A stretch of 42,496 nucleotides of DNA, taken from NCBI GenBank assembly GCA_946535435.1, contig CAMNDM010000032.1, positions 1 to 42,496 on the forward strand. The letters run 5' to 3'. The notes below the pieces were generated by a model. That model was not told the origin of the DNA and did not search any database. It saw only the letters and a list, made by a program, of their open reading frames with translations. Positions 7,406-15,185 of this stretch are shown one piece after another (positions within the stretch are counted from its first letter, which is position 1; the number at the start of each line of letters is the position of its first letter). The position numbers and the translations under genes were made by a program. Source of the DNA: Physcocola sp002396385 (lineage in GTDB: Bacteria > Bacteroidota > Bacteroidia > Bacteroidales > Paludibacteraceae).

Positions 7406-9046
7406 ATGAGAAAACATATACTAATCGTCCTTTTTAACATTTTATTTTGTATGCAGCTAGGTGGTCTGTTTACGGCGGCAGGAGCAGCCGGCAATATTGA
7501 CCCTCTACTCTACTTACGGCAAAACTATCCCAAACTAACGAACGAGTACGAAAACGAGTTACTCAACTTTCCTGTTCATTACATTTTCGCAGTAGACGTT
7601 AGTTTATCTATGCACAAATACGAGACACAAGTCGACTCGGCCATTGTTCCTTTCATCAAAGCCCTGCCCGACAACGACTTTGTAACCTTTATCAGGTTTG
7701 CTACCGAGGCACGTAACAACGACGTCGGTTTCACCGCAAAAATCAACCGCTCCAGCAAAAGCACACTAATCAACAACGTGCACAAACTATATAGTGACCC
7801 GAACCTGAAAACGGGCGACTTCCTTATGCACACCGATATAGCTAAAGCTGTAAAATCGATTGCGGAAGCTGAAAAACGACACCAGGAAGTGAAGCAGAAT
7901 GTAGTGGTAATCATAACCGACTTCCGCCATGAAGCTGCCGATGGTAAGGAAAGAAAGTTCAACGAAGATGAATTATGCCAGTTGCACCGGATTGTTGAAG
8001 CTGCCAACATTGGAAAAGAGAGCAGGAATATTGCTTTAAAGCTACGCGACGACGACACAAAACCAGGCTACTGCCTAAACCAATTGCGCGACCGTATATT
8101 TCCTACAGAAGGGAAAGCAGCGTTACAGATTGTTCCGGTCGGGAACAGTTCAAGTGCCATCAACGACTGGTTTGAAGGCTTACGACGCGACATTATGGTG
8201 AGCAAACTTGCCTCTATCATTGAGATTGAAAACCGGGCTATTGATATCTGTTTCGACCAGCAGGTCAGCATAGACGGCGATGTTACGGCAAAGGTGGAAT
8301 GGAAACCTACCCGTCTTTACAGAAAGATGCGCATCGATACATCGGTTGTAGCCGAACCTAATTGCTCTGGTTTTTCTTTTGATGTAAATGGCAAGGAAAT
8401 TGGCTTGAAGAACGAACTTTCCTTCGTTACGGAATTGGGACAACTTGAACACGCCGGATTCGGATTCCTCGGGTTCCACCATATGACCGACAGCCTGCAA
8501 CTGGGTGTGGATATGCCAACCGACTTTGACGACGAACTAAAAAAACTGGAAATTGATAAACCTATATCCTCTCCTAAGAGGAAAATCGATAAATGGATAT
8601 TCACACTACCTGTACCCTTTTGGCTGGCGGCAACAGCTGCCGCGCTGTTACTACTATACATTATAATGGTCATCAGGCAAGTTAGAATAAACAGCAGCAA
8701 TACCGGTAAGTTCAGGGGGGAAATAACTATAAAGGACATTGTAGACGATACCACTATAAAAGACCGTGTTAAAACCTACACCGAATCGGTTTCAATCGGG
8801 AAAAACGGAACCGGTAAATTCAGAGTGCAAGGCGTGGCATGGAGTTTTCAGATAAAAAGGGTAACTTACCCGGTGTTTAACATTTTCAAGAAACCTAAAA
8901 CCGTTTTCAAAGTTGACAGCGGTTTTGTATTCACACCCGCGTACAAGAATGGCGTTGACGGTAAAGACTTCAAAGGCATGTTGACCGTTTACTGTGGCAG
9001 CAAGCGTGGAGAGAAAGACCACCAAGTCACCATTCGAACAAAATGA
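7406..9046 (+). CDS. Membrane-anchored vWA-domain protein, first gene of the tubulin-like operon
   Basis: A 546-residue protein with an N-terminal signal or membrane segment (about 6-27). A von Willebrand A domain spans about 57-260 with a complete MIDAS metal site: FAVDVSLSM (Asp64, Ser66, Ser68), HTD (Thr143) and IITDF (Asp172). A linker domain follows, then one transmembrane helix at about 397-421 (PFWLAATAAALLLLYIIMVI). The last 120 residues form a beta-rich tail. The topology predicts the vWA domain outside the cytoplasm and the tail inside. vWA domains act as metal-dependent protein-binding modules in adhesion or complex assembly. Spacing to the tubulin-like gene is 21 nt, so they are surely co-transcribed. 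The tail could be the contact to the cytosolic GTPase; that is inference. Confidence 0.85.
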   Translation: MRKHILIVLFNILFCMQLGGLFTAAGAAGNIDPLLYLRQNYPKLTNEYENELLNFPVHYIFAVDVSLSMHKYETQVDSAIVPFIKALPDNDFVTFIRFATEARNNDVGFTAKINRSSKSTLINNVHKLYSDPNLKTGDFLMHTDIAKAVKSIAEAEKRHQEVKQNVVVIITDFRHEAADGKERKFNEDELCQLHRIVEAANIGKESRNIALKLRDDDTKPGYCLNQLRDRIFPTEGKAALQIVPVGNSSSAINDWFEGLRRDIMVSKLASIIEIENRAIDICFDQQVSIDGDVTAKVEWKPTRLYRKMRIDTSVVAEPNCSGFSFDVNGKEIGLKNELSFVTELGQLEHAGFGFLGFHHMTDSLQLGVDMPTDFDDELKKLEIDKPISSPKRKIDKWIFTLPVPFWLAATAAALLLLYIIMVIRQVRINSSNTGKFRGEITIKDIVDDTTIKDRVKTYTESVSIGKNGTGKFRVQGVAWSFQIKRVTYPVFNIFKKPKTVFKVDSGFVFTPAYKNGVDGKDFKGMLTVYCGSKRGEKDHQVTIRTK

Positions 9047-9067
9047 TAAAATAAAAAAGAATAATAT

Positions 9068-12000
9068 ATGGCTAAAAAGAAACACATCTTCATCGGTTTA
9101 GGCGGTTCCGGATGTCAAACCGTTGCTCAGATTAAAGAAAAAGTATACGAAAAGAAGTTTGGAGACACCCCACAAACAAAGTCGCGACTTGACGCAATGA
9201 ACGAGAACTACCGTTTCCTCTTTGTAGACACTGACTCTCGTGATATTGACGAGGCCAACAAACGAAACCGGACTTCGTTCGAATACGGGCGTGTACCATT
9301 TATTGCGCCAAACACCGATTTGGTTAACTTGGGAAAAGGTAACCCACAAGCCATCTGGTACGAAGCATGCCAAGATGCCGATACCCTTATTAACAAGCGC
9401 ATATTAGAGGCCTGTTCACCCGAACTAGCGGCTAAAATACCCGACCAGCCTTTAGCATTCGGCGCTGGTGCGTTCCGTATGAAATCGCGTATCGCGTTTG
9501 CACATGCCCTCAGCGACTTCCAAATGAAACTGCAAGCGGCTATTTCCGCCTTGAACGATGTAAAGACAACCGGTGGTTCCGATTTCAACATCTATTATTG
9601 GATTATATGCAGTTCGTTAGGAGGAACAGGTTCCGGCATTATTAACGATGTGCTCTACCACGTGAACATGATGCACCGCCAAACGGTGGGTGACGGAGAT
9701 CCGCAACTGATTCTGACCATGTATATGCCAAAAATATACATTGACCAAAATAATACGGAAGAAAAATACACCTTGAACGCCTATGGTGTATTTTCTGAAA
9801 TTAATGCTTTCAAGTGCATGAGCCAGGAACCGGGACAAAACACCGTGTTCCACCGTATGGCACTGGTTAACGACTATAACCTGATTGATACCAACCGTAA
9901 ATACTGTCCGTTCTATTACTTGATTCCTATCGACGTACAAACAGACAAGGGGACCAGTTTGGGTACACAGCACGAGATGTACCGTAACACAGCAGAATTG
10001 CTCTACCACATACACGAAGGGAAAGGCGGTGAAACATTCCGTTCTGACATCGACAACTATATGAACGACATTATGGAGCGTGACCACGACAACTTCCTTG
10101 TTCCAATGGGATACGTCTCGCTACATAAGCCGGAAGAACAGATGAGGGCCTACATGCGCACACGTTTCAAACGTGACGTTTTGCGCGACTGGTTGCTAAA
10201 TAACAATCCTAAAGCCACAGTAATTGAAGACAACAAAAAAGACGCTCTTTATAAAGAGGTGTTCGGCGCCATTATGGAAAATGGCGATTTCTATAAAGCT
10301 ATCGATGAAAAAGTACAAGAAATTACCGATGGCGTGATTGTTGACGACTCTAAAGACAAACTTGACGAGAACAGCGACTTTGCTATTCTTGCCTCTGAAA
10401 TAGGTCGGATTAAAGATGACGTTTTCGACTGCGAACTGAAACCTGAAAACACCGACAAGGTTAAAGAAGAACTGGTCAACACGCTTTGGAGAAAGGCTGA
10501 GGAATGGATTCGGGAAAAAGGTATCGTCTATGCCATTAACGCCATTGACGCCGTGCGTGAAATCGCCAAAAACAAGTTTGACCTGATTGATAAGGAGTTG
10601 TCTGACTTGAAGAACGATATTGACAATGCCGAAACCGAAGCCCAGAAAGCCTACGAAGATGCCCACAACATCTCACTGAAAGAGCGTACCATTGGTTCTA
10701 ATAAAGATGATATTACCACATACAAAACCAGTATTGAAAAGTTTGAATCGGCTATCATCGAGAAAGGTTATGCCGACTGGACGCTGGCTATACTCAAGAA
10801 CTTCTGCTTAGACGAGAAGACGGACGAACTTGCCAAATGCAAAAACCATTTGACCCGCTTCAAAAACAAGGCGGAAGATATGAACAACAACGTTTTGAAG
10901 GAATACAAAGGTCTTGCCGACCAGTTCGGAAAGGCTTCGCTTGATGTTACCACTGTTTACCTTCCTTTACTGAAGGATATATGCGATGCGAATGGCTGGA
11001 AGGCGAACAACCGTTTCAGTAAACTTTACAACTGCATCATTCCTGCCAATGAAGACGCTGAGGCACATGCTGAACGCGAACCTCTGATGAAATTCATTAA
11101 CGACAACATCTACTTTACACAAGACGACCAGATGAACGAGCGAATCGGCCAAAACGAGTATGTGGTGGCTATTAAGCATGAAAAGAAAAACAGTCTTGGG
11201 AAAAAAGTGGAGGTTGTTGACAAAGACAACCGCTTCTTTGCCAGCAAAGACCTTGAGCGGACACCTGAAAAGGTGATTGAACAATTCCTCGAATTTTCGC
11301 AAATTGCCTTTGAAGACAAATTCCAAAAAACTCCTGAAATACAAGACCGTTGGATCAACCGGGGACTGTCGGAGTTTTTTAACGAACTGAACAACGACCA
11401 AAAAGACGAAGTACGCAACAGTTTGAATCCGGCTCTGTTCTTCAGCTATAACAGCGACCGCATTGATGTGATGAAGAAGGAAGAACACATGGTCTTCGTT
11501 GCGAACAACAAAGACTTGGCACGACAGATGCTCGGTTACGACAGCGGCAACCCTAAACACAGGTTTGAAGAGGATTCGAACGTGAACACTGCCCTAGTCA
11601 TAAAGTCGAAATTCGGTTTGGCACTTCACGACTACCGTATCTACGACTCCATTAAGATGGTATACGACAAAGCCACTTTCCGTGAAAAATACCACTTCCA
11701 CCGCGACTTCGCACAACATTTAGGGAAGATTACTTTGGCAGACCTTCCGGACGAAGAGCTGCAACAACACCGCGTATTCGCCAAGATATTGTTGCTCAAC
11801 GCATTCGCAAACGATTTGGCACCTATGTTCTATAAAGACCATTACGAACCAGAAAATTTTGCCAACACTTTGCTCATCGACAGTAAAATTGACCCTTCGC
11901 TTGCCGACGACACCATATTGCTTGCGTGTCCGGAGGCTCTTTCTGAAAAAGATGGTATGCTTTGCTTGACCAGAATGGAAAAAAACAGGCATTACTATTG

Positions 12001-12319
12001 CGAAATTAGTGGCAATTCTATTGCCAAAATCTTCGACGATTACATGTCGCTGTTCTTCAACAAACGCTTTGCCGACTTGCTTCAGAACGTTCTTTCCAGC
12101 CTTACACGCACCTCTGTTACCGTAAAGGAAAACGGGAACAGCGTACAAAAGAACGGAGCTGAAATTCTGAAGAAGAAATTCCGTGAAAAACGCGAAGAAC
12201 TGTTGAACGAACTGAACCAGAAAAAGGCTAAAAGCCAGGGCGACGACCGTAAAGTATATGGTATTCTGTTCAGTATCATTAAGAATCGTTACGACTCTTA
12301 CCAAAAATTCATTGGTTAA
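9068..12319 (+). CDS. Large tubulin/FtsZ-like GTPase (Tubulin_2-type)
   Basis: A 1083-residue cytosolic protein. The N-terminal 370 residues read as a tubulin/FtsZ superfamily GTPase: a glycine-rich first loop IFIGLGGSG (7-15), a nucleotide-contact strand FLFVDTDSRD (50-59), AFGAGAFRMKSR (130-141), and the tubulin signature SLGGTGSG (183-190) followed by helix and strand LILTMYMP. It is far longer than FtsZ (about 380 aa). Residues about 380-680 are charged, helical and coiled-coil-like (KAEEWIREKG, LDKELSDLKNDIDNAE-type runs), and about 690-1083 form a further domain I do not recognise. No transmembrane segment is visible. Large tubulin-like proteins near vWA genes have been proposed to act in membrane remodelling. 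Filament formation and partners are inferred. Confidence 0.85.
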   Translation: MAKKKHIFIGLGGSGCQTVAQIKEKVYEKKFGDTPQTKSRLDAMNENYRFLFVDTDSRDIDEANKRNRTSFEYGRVPFIAPNTDLVNLGKGNPQAIWYEACQDADTLINKRILEACSPELAAKIPDQPLAFGAGAFRMKSRIAFAHALSDFQMKLQAAISALNDVKTTGGSDFNIYYWIICSSLGGTGSGIINDVLYHVNMMHRQTVGDGDPQLILTMYMPKIYIDQNNTEEKYTLNAYGVFSEINAFKCMSQEPGQNTVFHRMALVNDYNLIDTNRKYCPFYYLIPIDVQTDKGTSLGTQHEMYRNTAELLYHIHEGKGGETFRSDIDNYMNDIMERDHDNFLVPMGYVSLHKPEEQMRAYMRTRFKRDVLRDWLLNNNPKATVIEDNKKDALYKEVFGAIMENGDFYKAIDEKVQEITDGVIVDDSKDKLDENSDFAILASEIGRIKDDVFDCELKPENTDKVKEELVNTLWRKAEEWIREKGIVYAINAIDAVREIAKNKFDLIDKELSDLKNDIDNAETEAQKAYEDAHNISLKERTIGSNKDDITTYKTSIEKFESAIIEKGYADWTLAILKNFCLDEKTDELAKCKNHLTRFKNKAEDMNNNVLKEYKGLADQFGKASLDVTTVYLPLLKDICDANGWKANNRFSKLYNCIIPANEDAEAHAEREPLMKFINDNIYFTQDDQMNERIGQNEYVVAIKHEKKNSLGKKVEVVDKDNRFFASKDLERTPEKVIEQFLEFSQIAFEDKFQKTPEIQDRWINRGLSEFFNELNNDQKDEVRNSLNPALFFSYNSDRIDVMKKEEHMVFVANNKDLARQMLGYDSGNPKHRFEEDSNVNTALVIKSKFGLALHDYRIYDSIKMVYDKATFREKYHFHRDFAQHLGKITLADLPDEELQQHRVFAKILLLNAFANDLAPMFYKDHYEPENFANTLLIDSKIDPSLADDTILLACPEALSEKDGMLCLTRMEKNRHYYCEISGNSIAKIFDDYMSLFFNKRFADLLQNVLSSLTRTSVTVKENGNSVQKNGAEILKKKFREKREELLNELNQKKAKSQGDDRKVYGILFSIIKNRYDSYQKFIG

Positions 12320-12348
12320 ACACTTCATTAGCAAAAAATTGTAGGTCC

Positions 12349-15165
12349 ATGCTACCACTTTGGATTATAGACTTAAATAGTAACCGTGAACGGTGCCGGA
12401 TGTTTCAGGAACGTATGACGCAAGTAGAAGATGCACTGCTTTCCATGTCTGAAATTCCGGCTAAGCCTCTGTCTGATAGTGATGTATACGATGAGACAGC
12501 GCAAAAGCAACTGTTGTCTCCTAAAGGACAATGGCTCTACTCTCATTTCGAGGACCTGTTCGTCAATGCCGACATCGAGGATGAAGAGGCAATGGCCGAC
12601 TTACTATACGATTTTAAGGAGAAGATAGTACGCGAAGGACAAAATTTCATAGGATTACTGCGCGATTCTAAAGTGAAGACCGACATCTGTATAAACATTT
12701 GTGTGCTTGGCCACATCGAAGAACAAATGTCACAAATGACCTTCGCTTCGGTCGCCTCGCTTCTGCAACTTGAGAAAGGTCGGATTTTGCCGAACCACAT
12801 CCACCAGGGTGTGAATATATTTGGAATGCTTTTTATCCCTTCTGCCGTCAACACACGCAAACGTGAAGACAGGCAGAAAGTTTTGCGCTGCCTGCGTGAA
12901 ATTGAGGTGCAGCACGAAGTCAGTTCTGTGCACGGCTACGATAAGATGCTCTACTTCCAAGATGTACAAAACAAGACCCAGAAACAATATGCGCGGCTAA
13001 ATCTGCAACAACAAGTCGATTACATAACGCAATGCGTCGTCAACTTGTTTTATGCTACCAACGAATTCCACCCGTTATTAAGCGGCAGCAGTTCTAACGA
13101 GCATTTCTACCTCTCGCTCGGACCTGCTTCTATCTACTACGACCCAAGCCTGCAAGATGCTAAAGACTTGCAGTCGGTAGCCAATGGAGTGATATCGGCC
13201 TTTAAGACCGATGGCCAAGCCAAACAGAAGGACAAAGCCGATTTTGTCAGCGAAAAAGACTATGACACAACTAAAATTTTGTGTAATCTTTTTACCAAAA
13301 ATACGAAAGATTTGACTTTGGATAATGTGGAACCCGATGAACCTGATCCACATCCGGTACGCGACTACCTCTATAAACGTCTGAAAAGGCGTTATTACGA
13401 GGGTTACCTGAGCCGGTTTCCGCATATATTGATGTCTAAAATAACAAAAGCGGTTTCCGACCAGACACGTTCTGTGCTTGAAAATGTCTGCATTAAAGGC
13501 AAAGAGCAACTCTCCAAATTTTCTGAGGTTGCCCTTCCTACAGCTGTAAAAGATCTAATATCTGACTGTAACCAGGACACAGGCGCTGTTTTCCGCATCG
13601 AACGCCAATTAAATTTACTGAAGGAAAGCATTGAACAACGCGAGCACCGCATCGACGATGAAATAGAAAACTCGGTATGGTTGCACATTATGGAACATAT
13701 TCCGTCGAAACTGCAAGACCATTTCTGCGATTACCACGACGAATATGTTGAAGATGCTGTAAATAAGCGGAAAAAGCGGAACGACCGAGACGACCGCTGC
13801 TCTTCCCGCAAGAATTCGGCTTTAAACGACCTGGTAAACCATATAAAACAAGAACCGACTGTTTTATCACGCTTTAGCCGTGTTTTTCTCTACGGCATTA
13901 TTTTGGTGTTGTTTATACTGCCCATTTTGGAAATACTGTCGCCACAGTTCATCAATTTTGGGAATGTTGCGCGCAATTCGTTCTTTTGGGCGCTACCCAT
14001 CTCGTTACTTCCCGCTTTTTGGCAATTGGGCGCACATTTCTATTACCAGTTCAGGCTGCGTTTCTACATCAACCGGCTAAAAGCCTACTACCTTCACGAC
14101 GCTTATGCCAGAGTTGTCAACTCGATTCGTGCAGAGGCAGTTTTTTTCTACTCAAATGCGATACAGCTATGCGACGAGTACTTGAAACGCTGCGAGTTGA
14201 TAAGGTCTGATGTCAAACCATTTATCCTCGACAACGTAAATTGGAAACCTGCCATCCCCCAAACAACTTTCAACCAACCCCTGTTTGACGGCATTTTCGG
14301 AGACGAGCACTTGTTTCCTGGCGACTTTATTGACTACGGCAAAGTTCTCGTAAGTCAAAAAACAATGTATGTCAACAAGTTACAGCTTAGCGATTATTAC
14401 TCTATTATTCGCGTACTGAAAGAACCCATATGCAAATTGTTCGAGAACGTCAGCCTTCAACAAAAGGAGAGAAAAATGGACGAAGCTACGGGACGTATGA
14501 AATTTCTAACCCTTAAAGAGATTAGGGAACGGAAAACTAAAGAATGGCAGGAAACTAAAACACATTTCCAAACGGAAATGAAGGAAAATATCAAGAGGCT
14601 GATGGTTCCACGCAAACTGAACACCATCGATTCCAAATTGTTAAACTATGCCGAAATGAACGACAATAACGGTATCATGAAACCTTTTGTGGATTTTTGC
14701 GCTACAAATGGTGAAATTACCGCAAACAATTGTCACGAGTATGCCGATGTGAAATGTTTCGACGAGAAAATGAAAGGCCTTACACAACAATATTTACCTT
14801 TCAATGCTATATACCAGTGCGACAAGCACAACGAACTTTTCAAAAAGTTCTTCTTTCTGACCAAATGGCGGTCGTTCGACAAGGTGGCCGCAAACCGCAT
14901 ATTGCCTGAAACAGAATTAGACCTCTCTGCGAAGGTATTGAGCAACGATACAGGTGAACAAGATGGCGAAGTCTCAAAAAATTCGGAATTACCCTACTCA
15001 TCTGTTTTCCTTTATGCATTGTGCGGCAAAGACGGTACTGCCTCTATATGGCTCAAACTGTTTAGGAATGAAGATTTTGCCGAAATGGACGAACGAAGGC
15101 TTTTCCTAAACAGGTTGAAACAAAAAAGCAACCTGTTGCATTCTACCCTTAACCAGTTAGACTGA
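12349..15165 (+). CDS. Uncharacterised two-TM protein with possible degenerate tubulin-like segment
   Basis: A 938-residue protein of no family I know. Two transmembrane helices lie at about 510-531 (LYGIILVLFILPILEIL) and 543-565 (FFWALPISLLPAFWQLG), leaving about 505 residues before and 370 after, probably both cytosolic. Residues about 105-245 show the strand order of a tubulin-like half: ICINICVLG, then VNIFGMLFIPSAVNTRK, then YDKMLYFQDVQNKTQKQYARL and a helix. This parallels WIICSSLGGTGSG, LILTMYMPK and YYLIPIDVQTDKG in the upstream GTPase, but the GGTGSG loop is replaced by GHIEEQ, so nucleotide binding is unlikely. Flanking regions are highly charged helices. Gaps are 29 nt upstream and 20 nt downstream. 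It may anchor the cytosolic GTPase to the membrane. Confidence 0.75.
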   Translation: MLPLWIIDLNSNRERCRMFQERMTQVEDALLSMSEIPAKPLSDSDVYDETAQKQLLSPKGQWLYSHFEDLFVNADIEDEEAMADLLYDFKEKIVREGQNFIGLLRDSKVKTDICINICVLGHIEEQMSQMTFASVASLLQLEKGRILPNHIHQGVNIFGMLFIPSAVNTRKREDRQKVLRCLREIEVQHEVSSVHGYDKMLYFQDVQNKTQKQYARLNLQQQVDYITQCVVNLFYATNEFHPLLSGSSSNEHFYLSLGPASIYYDPSLQDAKDLQSVANGVISAFKTDGQAKQKDKADFVSEKDYDTTKILCNLFTKNTKDLTLDNVEPDEPDPHPVRDYLYKRLKRRYYEGYLSRFPHILMSKITKAVSDQTRSVLENVCIKGKEQLSKFSEVALPTAVKDLISDCNQDTGAVFRIERQLNLLKESIEQREHRIDDEIENSVWLHIMEHIPSKLQDHFCDYHDEYVEDAVNKRKKRNDRDDRCSSRKNSALNDLVNHIKQEPTVLSRFSRVFLYGIILVLFILPILEILSPQFINFGNVARNSFFWALPISLLPAFWQLGAHFYYQFRLRFYINRLKAYYLHDAYARVVNSIRAEAVFFYSNAIQLCDEYLKRCELIRSDVKPFILDNVNWKPAIPQTTFNQPLFDGIFGDEHLFPGDFIDYGKVLVSQKTMYVNKLQLSDYYSIIRVLKEPICKLFENVSLQQKERKMDEATGRMKFLTLKEIRERKTKEWQETKTHFQTEMKENIKRLMVPRKLNTIDSKLLNYAEMNDNNGIMKPFVDFCATNGEITANNCHEYADVKCFDEKMKGLTQQYLPFNAIYQCDKHNELFKKFFFLTKWRSFDKVAANRILPETELDLSAKVLSNDTGEQDGEVSKNSELPYSSVFLYALCGKDGTASIWLKLFRNEDFAEMDERRLFLNRLKQKSNLLHSTLNQLD

Positions 15166-15185
15166 ACTCTTATTTTGATGCGATT

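Noticed and set aside
10967..11560. 197-codon minus-strand ORF inside the tubulin-like gene
   Set aside because: Antisense shadow of a clear long gene; Val/Phe-rich composition typical of reversed coding sequence.
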